Source: DASUPK01 sp963819715 (GTDB lineage: Bacteria > Actinomycetota > Thermoleophilia > Solirubrobacterales > 70-9). From it: DNA of 64,000 nucleotides. This document shows positions 35,651 to 43,521 of the stretch, one piece after another (position 1 is the first letter of the stretch; every line of letters begins with the position of its first letter). The notes under the pieces were generated by a model. The model was not told where the DNA came from. It saw only the letters and a program-made list of their open reading frames with translations, and made no database searches. Location of the stretch: the NCBI GenBank assembly GCA_963819715.1, contig CAWFXE010000002.1, forward strand, positions 868,001 to 932,000, read 5' to 3'. Position numbers and translations under genes: made by a program.

Positions 35651-36601
35651 CTAGGCCGAGCGCGCGGCCAGCGCGGGCGCACAGGCGGCGAACTCCTGCC
35701 CGGTCGGCATGTCACGTCGCAGCAGACCGAACGCGACGCCACCGACGACAAGGGGCAGCCAGAACAGAATGATCCGGTAGGCCAGGACGGCCGCCGCCGT
35801 GGCCGCCGCGGGCGCTCCGTAGACGATCAGCGTGCCAATCAGCCCGAGGTCGATCCCGCCGATCCCGCCCGGGAGCGGGAGGGCGCCGCCGAGCTGGCCG
35901 ATCAGGTACCCCATCAGGATCACCATGATGGGCGGTGAGGCCCCGAAGGCGTGAAAGGTGGCCCAGAGGACGAAGTTGTCGAACGCCCAGTAGCCGACCG
36001 CCCCGGCGATCACCGCCGGGTGTCGCCGATGAAGGATCATGCCGGCCTCCCCCGTGCCCTCGATGACCGCCCTTCTGGTCGCGCTGATCCAGCGTTCGAC
36101 GCGCGAGGCGTCCGGCTCCGGGCGTTCGCCGGGGCCGAAGCGGGGCAACAGGGCCACCGCTCCGATCGCGAGGCTCGCCAGGACGGCCGGGAGGGCGGTG
36201 AGCCAGAGCGATAGGTGGGGGCCGAGCAGGCCGATCGCGAGCGCGAACCCCAGGAGCGCAACTGCGACGAAGTTGACGCCGCTCTTGATCAGGAAGAAGG
36301 CGACGGAGCGCCGGGCGATGCGCTCGCCCCCCATGCCGCCGCGATGGAGGACCCAGGCACCGAGCGCTAGCCCGCCCGCGCCACTTGCGGGCACCAGCGA
36401 CCCCATCGCGAGCTCGGATCCTCCGATCTGCCAGCTGCGATTCCAGGTCAGGCCGGTGCAGAAGATCGGTCCAAACATGACCAGGTAGGAGGCGAAGGAG
36501 AGTCCCTCGAGCGCGACCGCCAGTACCAGCCATCCCGGCTTGGCCTTGACCAGCAGGTCGCGTACCTCCCCCAAGCCCGGGGCGAGCAGGAAGACGGCCA
36601 C
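35651..36601 (-). CDS. Flippase-like membrane protein, lysylphosphatidylglycerol synthase TM family
   Basis: From a GTG at 36601 the protein has 316 residues with about 8 transmembrane segments, like the UPF0104/LPG-synthase TM domain: WQIGGSELAMGSLVPASGAGG, and LIGQLGGALPLPGGIGGID near the C-terminus, the family signature. Oddly the frame stays open upstream to 36724 (41 codons) and reads a plausible cytoplasmic N-terminus and the missing first helix (NLKKRALQAILALGALVAV), yet contains no ATG, GTG or TTG. The true start may be a non-canonical codon (CTG or ATC), or the 5' end may be damaged. Confidence 0.72.
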   Translation of the reverse strand: MAVFLLAPGLGEVRDLLVKAKPGWLVLAVALEGLSFASYLVMFGPIFCTGLTWNRSWQIGGSELAMGSLVPASGAGGLALGAWVLHRGGMGGERIARRSVAFFLIKSGVNFVAVALLGFALAIGLLGPHLSLWLTALPAVLASLAIGAVALLPRFGPGERPEPDASRVERWISATRRAVIEGTGEAGMILHRRHPAVIAGAVGYWAFDNFVLWATFHAFGASPPIMVILMGYLIGQLGGALPLPGGIGGIDLGLIGTLIVYGAPAAATAAAVLAYRIILFWLPLVVGGVAFGLLRRDMPTGQEFAACAPALAARSA

Positions 36602-36942
36602 CAGGGCCCCCAGCGCGAGGATCGCCTGCAGCGCGCGCTTCTTCAGGTTGCGCGACTGAAACTCCTGCGGCAGGTCGTCCTGCTCAGGGGTCAGGTAGAT
36701 GACTTGGGATTCGTCGACGATGCACTAAGCATCGCTCAGACGCGCACCCGGCCGCCTAGGAGCGATGGCGGAGAGCCAGCAGGACCGGTGGCGAGCTGAG
36801 CGACCTGCATGTCGATCTCCCCACAAGCAGCTAACGTCGCAGCGAAGCTGACACGCCGTTTAGGGGCGTCTGGAAGGATCGACAGATAGTCGTCACGGAG
36901 GACAAGAGGGATCTAGCGATCGCGGACGATCGCATCGAGGAG

Positions 36943-38043
36943 TTGCTCGCGGACGCGAGTGCTTTCTTCGAGGCACAGCTCTGGGAGCAGGAGACCTCCG
37001 AGAAGGCGCGCGCGGCTCTGTTCGCGGAGGGACTGAACGAGAAGGTGATCCGCGCCTTCGGCGTCGGCTACGCGCCGGTCGGCCACAGGGAGCTGCTGGG
37101 GCACCTGGGGGAGCTCGGCTACTCGACCGACGAAGTGGTGGCCGCCGGGCTCGCACGGGTCTCGGCGCGGGGGCGCATTCACGCCCATTTCGCCTCTCGA
37201 ATCATGTTCCCGATCCGAGATCGCGACGGCCGCACCCTCGGCTTCGCCGGGCTCGGCACCCACCTCGGCCCGTCATGGCCGATGTGGGTGATCTCGCCGG
37301 ACACCGGCCTCTACCGGCGCGAGCAGGCGGTCTTCGGGCTCGATCGAGCGGCGGCGCGGATCAAGGCGACCAAGTCCGCCGTGGTGGTCGGCAACTGCGT
37401 CGAGACTCTCAAGGCCCACCAGGCCGGCCACACCAACGCGGTCACCGTCCACACGAGCGGCGTCACCCCGGATCAGATCGGCCAAGTGGCCGTCGGCGTC
37501 CGAAGGGGAGCGGACGGACTCGAGCTGGACCTCCAGGGAATCGACATCGAGCCGGAGCCCGCCGCGACGTCGCAGGCTGATCGGAACGGCCGCCCGGCGC
37601 CGGCGATAGGCGCCGCACCCGCGGAGAACTCCAGCGTCAAGCGACTCCTCCTGGTGATCGGCACAGTGCTGGTGGGAATCAACACCTTCACGGGCGCTCC
37701 CTTGCTCGCGATCTGGGTCGGCTCCCAGGCGCAGGGCGGGAGGGTCCTGAGCCTGCGAGGAGTCGTGACCGTGTTCGTGGTGCTGGCGGTCGTCGAGTTC
37801 CTCCTCGGCCTCGCGCTCACCTGGCTGAGTTCGACGTACGACCGGGTCACCGGCCGGCCCAGATTCGCCGGGGAGACCTCGCCGTGGCAGCGCGCCAAGC
37901 GGGGCGACCGGGTCCAGGACATCAGGTCCCGGTTCGGGATGAGCGCGCCGGAGAGGGTCGTGGCGGCGTGCGTCGTCTTCGGCATCCTGGCGCTCGAGGT
38001 CTGGTTCTTCTTCCTGGCCGGCTCCTCCTTGCCCAACCAGTAG
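36943..38043 (+). CDS. Membrane protein with a degenerate DnaG primase-like (Toprim) domain
   Basis: About 366 residues from a TTG; the frame is open another 36 codons upstream but without a start codon. Residues 5-175 follow the DnaG core: FEAQLWEQETSEKARAALF, GVGYAPVG, SRIMFPIRDRDGRTLGFAG, VFGLDRAAARIKAT, AHQAGHTNAVTVHTSGVT. The zinc domain is absent, and the Toprim Glu region (normally VEGYMD) reads VGNCVE, so the catalytic Glu is lost (Gly150). After a linker, three transmembrane segments follow (about 235-257, 268-290, 340-361). It is unlikely to be an active primase; a membrane-tethered nucleic-acid-binding or sensing role is speculation. Confidence 0.7.
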   Translation: MLADASAFFEAQLWEQETSEKARAALFAEGLNEKVIRAFGVGYAPVGHRELLGHLGELGYSTDEVVAAGLARVSARGRIHAHFASRIMFPIRDRDGRTLGFAGLGTHLGPSWPMWVISPDTGLYRREQAVFGLDRAAARIKATKSAVVVGNCVETLKAHQAGHTNAVTVHTSGVTPDQIGQVAVGVRRGADGLELDLQGIDIEPEPAATSQADRNGRPAPAIGAAPAENSSVKRLLLVIGTVLVGINTFTGAPLLAIWVGSQAQGGRVLSLRGVVTVFVVLAVVEFLLGLALTWLSSTYDRVTGRPRFAGETSPWQRAKRGDRVQDIRSRFGMSAPERVVAACVVFGILALEVWFFFLAGSSLPNQ

Positions 38044-38089
<46 letters not shown>

Positions 38090-38212
38090 AGCGGTCGGGA
38101 GGGGGCTTCAAAGGGCCAGTTTTCCGCATTCCCATGCGATATGACCCACCTGCCGCCGCCGTTCTGAGCCTTCTCCAAGTGGCCGCAATTTGCGCGCGAT
38201 TACAAGCCGTTT

Positions 38213-38226
38213 GGGCATTGGTGCCC
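38213..38226. promoter_or_regulatory. Candidate integrase arm-binding site (left)
   Basis: GGGCATTGGTGCCC, inside a wider palindrome TTGGGCA-TTGG-TGCCCAA (38211-38228), 123 bases inside the left att core. It matches 54766-54779 at 12 of 14 bases, and both are followed by AATGA within a few bases. No gene is seen between the att core and 38240. Confidence 0.4.
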
Positions 38227-38240
38227 AATGAGATGACGGG

Positions 38241-39074
38241 TCACCGATCGACAGATCGATCATCAAGCCGGTGCCGCAGGGTCTCGAGCACGGCGTCCGC
38301 GCGTTCCCGTTTCTCGTACGGCCCAGGCATCACGAACACCTCGCCGACGCCCAGCTGCCGGCCGACGAAGCCATTGCCGTCGAGCGATCCCAGCAGCGTC
38401 TCAGCTGCGGCCTTGAACACGAAGATCACAAGCGGGAAGCCCGATACGGCCAGGTTCTCTTCCAGGATCGTCCGACCCTCATGCAGCTCGTCAGACCGCA
38501 CCTCAGCCGCCCTCTTGGTTGGCCGCTTGACGACGTCGGTGAAGCCCACGCCTGCCTCGAACGCTGCGTCGTCCTCGAAGCCGCTCCACGTCTCGGGCAT
38601 CAGGCCGACTCGTTCAAGTCGGCGCCATAGGGTCTTCCCGGTATTGCCCTGCCAGTAGTGGCCGGCGGCAACGCTGACAGGGGCCGGGTTGATGCCGACC
38701 ACTACTGCGCGCAGCCCCGGTCGCAGCAGATCTTCGAGCGTCTCGATCTCTTCGCCCATCCACTCGTCCCTCACGCGGTGATGCGATCCACTTGACCGCA
38801 CCGGGGCCGGGGCCGGCGAATCTGGCTGGCGCGTCTCCGGTGTAGGGGATGGAGGACTCGAGTCGGCCCGGGGCGCTACCTCCCCTGCGAACTCCCGCAT
38901 CAGAGACTCGGCGTCCTCGGGGCTGAACTCCCAGCGCTGCCACTTGACATGGCCGGTCAGTAGAGGATGTCCGGCAGCTGCCTGCGCCCGTAGCCAGTTG
39001 CGGAGCTGGAGCCCGGTTACGCCCAGGCGCCGCGCCATCTCCGGCGGGCGAACGATCTCGTGGGGGCTGGCCAT
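38241..39074 (-). CDS. HTH-uracil-DNA glycosylase fusion protein (MUG/TDG-like)
   Basis: 277 residues from the ATG at 39074 (GGAGAG eight bases upstream); a GTG at 39095 overlapping the toxin stop is an alternative. Residues 5-62 look like a helix-turn-helix (HEIVRPPEMARRLGVTGLQLR), 66-100 are a Pro/Ser-rich linker, and 110-270 match mismatch-specific uracil/thymine-DNA glycosylases: GINPAP (127-132, Asn129 being the water-activating residue), GHYWQGNTGKTLWRRL, and VMPGPYEKR (249-257, equivalent of the DNA-intercalating VMPxPS loop). The fusion to an HTH is unusual. It may act on foreign or modified DNA, or regulate by base excision; function is inferred. Confidence 0.75.
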   Translation of the reverse strand: MASPHEIVRPPEMARRLGVTGLQLRNWLRAQAAAGHPLLTGHVKWQRWEFSPEDAESLMREFAGEVAPRADSSPPSPTPETRQPDSPAPAPVRSSGSHHRVRDEWMGEEIETLEDLLRPGLRAVVVGINPAPVSVAAGHYWQGNTGKTLWRRLERVGLMPETWSGFEDDAAFEAGVGFTDVVKRPTKRAAEVRSDELHEGRTILEENLAVSGFPLVIFVFKAAAETLLGSLDGNGFVGRQLGVGEVFVMPGPYEKRERADAVLETLRHRLDDRSVDR

Positions 39075-39091
39075 CGAGATAGCTCTCCGCG

Positions 39092-39472
39092 TCACGACTC
39101 CTCGTCGAGGAGGCGGTCTAGGGCTCGGCCGACCCGCCGGTAGATGCTCTCCTGGACACCTTCGTCGCCGTACGGGACCTTCAACCCGATTCTGATGACC
39201 TCGGCCTTTGTTGGACTCTCCTCGTCGGGAATCAAGCGGTAGATGATCCGGTAGCGCGGGTCCGTGTCCTCCTCTTCGTCGAAGTAGAGCTTGCGGCAGT
39301 CCGAGAGATTGCCAGTGCTGAACGCAAATCCGCAAGGCTTGCCGAGCCGCGGGTTTCCCTTTGAGACCCGGGTGAGGAGCTCAAGCGCCCGTCGCTTCAG
39401 CGCGTCCGACGGAAGGTCGAGAAGCTCCTGTTTGGCGTCGGGGTCGAAGAATTCGACCGGAAGCCGTGCCAC
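39092..39472 (-). CDS. RelE/ParE-type toxin
   Basis: Protein of 126 residues from a GTG directly after the antitoxin stop. The core RYRIIYRLIPDEE followed by AEVIRIG is the RelE/ParE beta-sheet pattern. FFDPDAKQELLDLPSDALKR is the N-terminal helical region. RelE homologues cleave mRNA on the ribosome, ParE homologues inhibit gyrase; the sequence does not decide between them. It forms a type II toxin-antitoxin pair with the upstream gene and probably stabilises the element. Confidence 0.72.
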   Translation of the reverse strand: MARLPVEFFDPDAKQELLDLPSDALKRRALELLTRVSKGNPRLGKPCGFAFSTGNLSDCRKLYFDEEEDTDPRYRIIYRLIPDEESPTKAEVIRIGLKVPYGDEGVQESIYRRVGRALDRLLDEES

Positions 39473-39682
39473 CTACAGGCCGAACTCGGACGGGTTGAAC
39501 CCGCTCTCCCGCACAACGTCGGCGAGCTCTGCTCGCTTACCGGTGTCCCTTGCTAGAGCCTCGCGGACCTCCTCGGAGGCTGCCAGCTCGTCGAGGAACT
39601 CGATCAACCGCTCGTAGCGCTCGTAGGACAGGATCACGCCCTCCGGCTTTCGATGCGAGCCGAAGACGACCGGATTCGGCAC
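39473..39682 (-). CDS. Antitoxin, Phd/YefM-like
   Basis: Protein of 69 residues from a GTG with GGAAGGGAGAG upstream. The central SYERYERLIEFLDELAAS segment resembles the Phd/YefM dimerisation helix; the C-terminal part (ELADVVRESGFNPSEF) would bind the toxin. The gene order antitoxin-toxin and the abutting stop and start codons are typical. It likely autoregulates, perhaps through the palindrome at 39776-39794. Confidence 0.65.
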   Translation of the reverse strand: MPNPVVFGSHRKPEGVILSYERYERLIEFLDELAASEEVREALARDTGKRAELADVVRESGFNPSEFGL

Positions 39683-39775
39683 TCTCTCCCTTCCTCCCGG
39701 AAAGCCTTCAGATAGCTGGAGAGACTGTCCCTGGCCTCGGCGCTAGGTACCACTGTTCGGACTGCAGCCACAACG

Positions 39776-39794
39776 CCATGATACTAGATCATGG
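39776..39794. promoter_or_regulatory. Palindromic operator between the TA pair and the DGQHR operon
   Basis: CCATGAT-ACTAG-ATCATGG, 7-bp arms around 5 bases, in an AT-rich 215-base divergent region. It lies 39 bases upstream of the -35 box of the DGQHR promoter. The antitoxin or the DGQHR protein itself could bind it. Confidence 0.5.
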
Positions 39795-39832
39795 ACTGAT
39801 TGTTGTACGTATTCTGCCCCAAGTATGGCCCC

Positions 39833-39861
39833 TTGACAAACAGTTATCTTCCTGGTAAGAT
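39833..39861 (+). promoter_or_regulatory. Strong housekeeping promoter for the DGQHR operon
   Basis: TTGACA (39833-39838), 17-base spacer, TAAGAT (39856-39861): a near-perfect sigma-70 promoter. The predicted start near 39868 leaves a short leader with AGGAGAAGGAA before the GTG at 39898. The -10 region overlaps a small inverted repeat (ATCTT-N6-AAGAT). Its quality is unusual for this GC-rich window and suggests strong or repressed expression. Confidence 0.7.
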
Positions 39862-39897
39862 CTTATTTACAAATTAGTCTACAGACAGGAGAAGGAA

Positions 39898-41157
39898 GTG
39901 CCTAACGAAGCAATTAGTGGCTACGCCACGCACGACGAATACTACGCGAGCCATTACCCGCAAGGATTGCGCCGCGTCTATGCGATCGACCTGACACCAG
40001 GTGAGATCGCAGCGTTCCTGCCCAAGCCCGACCCTGACCACCCCACTGAGGGGAATCGAAGGGTCCGCAAGGCCCACGCGGCGGCATTCGGGACCTACCT
40101 GCGTGAGCACGAAACCTGGATCTGTCCGGCCCTGCTTCTGCGCGCACCCGACATCTTCGACTACTCGACGATCGAGACGGTCGGGGAAACCGAGTTTGGG
40201 AAGCTTGCGATCCCACGGCTGGCCAGGACAGACATCCGGATCCTGGACGGCCAGCACCGCATTCTCGGCATTCATCTCGCGCTAGAAGACATCGCGACTG
40301 AGCTCGAGAAGGAGCGGGACGCTCGGGCAACAGCGAAGAAGAACGGCTCACCCGCCGCGGCGATCAAGGTCCACGAGGACAAGATCAAGGAGCTTGAGCG
40401 TCAGCGCAAGCGTCTTAACACCGAGCGGATCTCGGTGCAGATCGTCATCGAGGACAGCGTGCCGGCCTTCAAGCAGATGTTCGTCGACATTGCCGACAAC
40501 GCACTGGGAATCTCCTCGTCGATCCGCACCCGGTTCGACAGCAGGAAGATCGTGAACCGCTGCGTGGAGCCCGTTGCCAAGCATGCGCTACTCGAAGGCC
40601 GAGTGGATGAAGAGAAGGATCGAATCGGAGCATCGAACCCCAACCTAGTCGGCGCCAAGCATGTGGCCGAGATGGTCCGCACGGTCACGGTGGGTATTGA
40701 CGGTCGCATCAGTCGTAGGCAGGAGCAGGAGCTTCGCGAGGACGCTCTGATCGAACGGACGAATGATTTTCTCGACGTCCTGGTCGATGGGTTCCCGCAG
40801 CTCGCAGATGTCGCCGACGACAAGCTCGCGCCGGACGAGTTGCGAAAGAGCAACCTGATCGGCGCCACGAGCATGTTGCGCGTCATCGCCGGCGTGTACT
40901 TCGAGCTCAAGGAAGCGGGATGGGATGACGAGAACGTCGCCGATTTCTTCACGAATCTCGGCTCCCACATGGACGGGCCCGTCACCGAGCAGAGCCCCTG
41001 GATCACGGAGGTACCGGGCGAGGTCTTCTCGGAAGGCGCGCTTGCACCTAGGTCGCGACGTCAGGACTTGAAGAGCCTTGTCGACACGATCACCGCGTGG
41101 GCGAAGAACCCTCCGAAGTGGCTCGACGCCCCCAAGCCTGTCGCGGCCGTCGCGTGA
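39898..41157 (+). CDS. DGQHR-domain protein, DndB-like
   Basis: Protein of 419 residues with a GTG start and AGGAGAAGGAA upstream. ILDGQHRILGI (117-121 DGQHR) is the hallmark of DGQHR/DndB-type proteins, a ParB/sulfiredoxin-like fold; a long coiled coil (about 130-178) follows. DndB is known as a regulator of phosphorothioate DNA-modification loci and related DGQHR proteins are common in defence islands, but no dndCDE genes are here. It is the first of three overlapping genes (next start overlaps its stop by 4 bases). Its role is probably in recognition or regulation of modified or foreign DNA; that is inference. Confidence 0.8.
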   Translation: MPNEAISGYATHDEYYASHYPQGLRRVYAIDLTPGEIAAFLPKPDPDHPTEGNRRVRKAHAAAFGTYLREHETWICPALLLRAPDIFDYSTIETVGETEFGKLAIPRLARTDIRILDGQHRILGIHLALEDIATELEKERDARATAKKNGSPAAAIKVHEDKIKELERQRKRLNTERISVQIVIEDSVPAFKQMFVDIADNALGISSSIRTRFDSRKIVNRCVEPVAKHALLEGRVDEEKDRIGASNPNLVGAKHVAEMVRTVTVGIDGRISRRQEQELREDALIERTNDFLDVLVDGFPQLADVADDKLAPDELRKSNLIGATSMLRVIAGVYFELKEAGWDDENVADFFTNLGSHMDGPVTEQSPWITEVPGEVFSEGALAPRSRRQDLKSLVDTITAWAKNPPKWLDAPKPVAAVA

Positions 41158-41618
41158 TCGAGCGGATGCGCGCGTTAGGCGTCTGGTGCAAGAAGGCGGA
41201 GGTGATGCTGGCCGTCGCCGAGGAGGGCGAGCTGGTCGAGGATCCTCATCAGCGCATCCAAGCCGCGGCCCTTCTCGACGCAACCGAACGGCTTCGCGCC
41301 GTGCAGGACGATCTCACCCGCGTTCTAGCGGAGATTGGGCCAGACCAGGTTCGCGTGCTGATGCCCGAGCAGACGTACAAGGGCTCGTACGGCCAGATTG
41401 CACCGCGTGCTGCGCTGGAGACCGTGGTCCGGTTGACCTGTGTAGACGCAGGGGTCCCAGTCGAGATGCTTCATCGCAGCTCAGCTCGGGCTCGGCTCGG
41501 CATGAAGCGAAGCGGCTCGGTCGAGAGTCACATCCCTGACGTGGTCGGCGAGCCCGTCGGCAAGTACTGGGCCGACGGGCGGCGACTGGCAGCCGTGGCG
41601 GCGCTGGCGGCTGAATGA
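41154..41618 (+). CDS. Small protein of the DGQHR-kinase operon; possible RNase H/RuvC-like fold
   Basis: 154 residues from a GTG overlapping the DGQHR gene stop (GTGA); an ATG at 41166 is an alternative. I do not recognise a family with confidence. The order helix (1-60), strand VRVLMPEQ (Glu72), helix AALETVVRLTCVDAG, strand VPVEMLHRSSARARLGM, and a final WADGRRLAAVAALA with Asp141 recalls the second half of RuvC/RNase H-fold nucleases, including the VPV...P/S...LGM step. The first acidic strand is not obvious, so this is only a hypothesis. Its stop overlaps the kinase start (ATGA). Confidence 0.65.
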   Translation: MIERMRALGVWCKKAEVMLAVAEEGELVEDPHQRIQAAALLDATERLRAVQDDLTRVLAEIGPDQVRVLMPEQTYKGSYGQIAPRAALETVVRLTCVDAGVPVEMLHRSSARARLGMKRSGSVESHIPDVVGEPVGKYWADGRRLAAVAALAAE

Positions 41619-42742
41619 TGGCGCTCCGCGGCGAACGTCTCGATAAGCCGAGCTATCAGATCCTGCGATCCCTAAAGGGTGGGAAGTCGGGCCCCGTCCA
41701 TATGGTCGATCACAAGGTTTTCGGACGTCCGTGCGTACAGAAGACGTATTCGACCCTCGGCTTAGAGGACGCCGCCGCGCACCTTGAGCCCCGTGCGCTT
41801 CACGAGATCACGCACCCGCATGTCGTAGAGATTCTCGAAGCGCAATACGACCCGGAGATCGACGACGCCATCACGATCGTCACGGTCTACTGCGAGGGCG
41901 GCAGCATCGCCAACGCGTTTGATGATGGCTACTGCTTCTCGATCCACCAAGCCCTGCGCCTTACGACCCAGACCCTGGCGGCGCTGGCTCACGTTCATAC
42001 GGAGCACCGCCTGATCCATCGCGATCCCAAGCCGGGAAACGTGTTTCTGGACGCAGATCGGCAAACGGCTTACCTCGGCGACTTTGGCTCGGCGGCCGAG
42101 ATCGAGGTCGACGGGATGGTCGCGGGAATTGAGGGCTCCCCGCTGTACACCCCTCCGGAGGGAGGCCCGCCTGGTGGGCGTCTGGGAACGACAGGGGACA
42201 TCTACGGCGTGGGCGTGACGCTGTTCGAGATGCTCAACGGGCCATTCGCGTACGGGAAGATCGATCCCCAAGTCGTGGATCGGCGCCTGACCCGTGGTCA
42301 GCGCGCTCTGCCGGAGAGCGCATTCGCCTTCGCGCCGCACGTACCCGAGGATGTGCGACGGGTTGTACGCAAGGCGATCCGTCCCCGGCCGGCGGATCGG
42401 TTCCGCACCCCCGGCGAGTTCATCGTCGCGATCAACCGCCTGCAATGCATCGACTGGAATCACATTGACGGCGCCGGCCTGACCGGGACATGGGAGGGCA
42501 CGTGGCCGCCCGACCGCCCAGCGCGTCAAAGGCGGTCGTATCGCGTGGTATCGCGCGTCCTCGGCGGGGGCCGCGACGCCGGCAAGTGCCGGATCGAGGC
42601 GTATCAGGCCTCGTCGACGAGCGCCAGCTTCTCGCGGTTCGGCGTGCGGGATGAAACCATCGGACCTGATGACCTTGAGGGCATCGAACGGTTCTTCCGG
42701 GCGGTTGAAGCCAAAGCGGCCCAACGTGCGCCCGCGCGTTGA
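41615..42742 (+). CDS. Serine/threonine protein kinase
   Basis: 375 residues. Kinase elements: ATP-site Lys43 in VQKTYS, catalytic loop HRDPKPGNVFL (135-145, with Pro in place of the usual Leu at HRDL), DFGSA (156-160), and GSPLYTPPE (activation and P+1 loop, about 174-182). The Gly-rich loop is short (LKGGKSGPVHMV). Residues 290-375 form an extra C-terminal domain with a WEGTWPPDR segment. No transmembrane segment, unlike common Pkn-type kinases. It ends the operon with the DGQHR and 154-residue proteins; phosphorylation targets could be these partners. Its last 139 bases overlap a convergent gene. Confidence 0.85.
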   Translation: MMALRGERLDKPSYQILRSLKGGKSGPVHMVDHKVFGRPCVQKTYSTLGLEDAAAHLEPRALHEITHPHVVEILEAQYDPEIDDAITIVTVYCEGGSIANAFDDGYCFSIHQALRLTTQTLAALAHVHTEHRLIHRDPKPGNVFLDADRQTAYLGDFGSAAEIEVDGMVAGIEGSPLYTPPEGGPPGGRLGTTGDIYGVGVTLFEMLNGPFAYGKIDPQVVDRRLTRGQRALPESAFAFAPHVPEDVRRVVRKAIRPRPADRFRTPGEFIVAINRLQCIDWNHIDGAGLTGTWEGTWPPDRPARQRRSYRVVSRVLGGGRDAGKCRIEAYQASSTSASFSRFGVRDETIGPDDLEGIERFFRAVEAKAAQRAPAR

Positions 42743-43095
42743 AGAAGCGCAACCCGCTCAGCATCGAGCGTCATCAGCTCTCGGCGGAGTTCGGTGGCGG
42801 CTGTGGGGTCTACCGACAGCACCGCCGACCTTCCCTCGCCGTGCCCACGCAGCACACCCCGTCGGACGAGCTCGTCCAGGGCTTGATCCGCGTACCTCGT
42901 CGCCATACCGACACTCGAGGCTGGGTGTTGTTCGAGCTCTATGCCTAGGAGCGCGCGCTGTCCGCGGCGCCCCGTCGTTTCCCAGAGTTCTCGCAGCGCG
43001 ACATGCAAGGGCCATCGGACCCGTGCGAGTTGGTCCCGCGGCCCTCGAGCCACTAGCATCCAAGACAGTAACTTGGTGTGAGCTTCCAAGTACAT
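42604..43095 (-). CDS. Winged-helix-like DNA-binding protein
   Basis: 163 residues from the ATG at 43095. The stretch RYADQALDELVRRGVLRGHG followed by RSAVLSVDP reads as a winged-helix recognition helix and wing. The C-terminal 45 residues overlap the kinase gene on the other strand and look less protein-like, so the true end may be artificially long. The start codon lies at the edge of the palindrome 43095-43110, so it may be leaderless and autoregulated. Divergent to the small RHH-like gene at 43131. Confidence 0.5.
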   Translation of the reverse strand: MYLEAHTKLLSWMLVARGPRDQLARVRWPLHVALRELWETTGRRGQRALLGIELEQHPASSVGMATRYADQALDELVRRGVLRGHGEGRSAVLSVDPTAATELRRELMTLDAERVALLQRAGARWAALASTARKNRSMPSRSSGPMVSSRTPNREKLALVDEA

Positions 43096-43110
43096 AGAAT
43101 AATTCTAGAA
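43095..43110. promoter_or_regulatory. Overlapping AT-rich palindromes, candidate operator
   Basis: TAGAAT-A-ATTCTA (43095-43107) overlaps TTCTAGAA (43103-43110). Located in the 35-base gap between the divergent winged-helix and RHH-like genes, touching the start codon of the former. Likely a repressor site. Confidence 0.45.
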
Positions 43111-43130
43111 CTCACCTTGGACGGCACGGT

Positions 43131-43457
43131 ATGGCTCCTGGATTTGACCTAAATGAGCGACTCAGGGAGTCCAAAGACCGAGGCCTTGGCGTCGACATTC
43201 CAGTCCCCTTGCACGAGCGTGTTGACGCACTTTGTGAGCTGGTTTATGACGCCGGCTACGACCGGCCCAGTAAGGGCAAGATGGTCGCCGCGCTTCTCCT
43301 GGCCGCGGCGGATGACCCAAAAACGCTGGACGAGCTTCTCCGTGCGTATGACCGCGGCCGCGTAAAGGACAGCCTGGTCGGTGAGCCTGAGATTGAGGGG
43401 AACGTCGTGCGCTTTCCGCAGCGCGGCCGGGGTCCCCGGGTCAGTCGCTCAAGATAG
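43131..43457 (+). CDS. Small protein, possible ribbon-helix-helix DNA-binding type
   Basis: 108 residues. VDIPVPLHERVDALCELVYDA followed by GYDRPSKGKMVAALLLAA is consistent with a strand-helix-helix (RHH/Arc-like) unit. The C-terminus is Arg/Gly-rich and basic. I cannot name a family. Such proteins are common on plasmids and integrative elements as copy or transfer regulators. Precedes the element's sigma factor gene by about 110 bases. Confidence 0.5.
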   Translation: MAPGFDLNERLRESKDRGLGVDIPVPLHERVDALCELVYDAGYDRPSKGKMVAALLLAAADDPKTLDELLRAYDRGRVKDSLVGEPEIEGNVVRFPQRGRGPRVSRSR

Positions 43458-43521
43458 GACTCGCGTGCCGTTCCGGCTGGCAAGCCGGGGCTTTTGGCAC
43501 GGGCTAGTCCGGCTGGACGGC

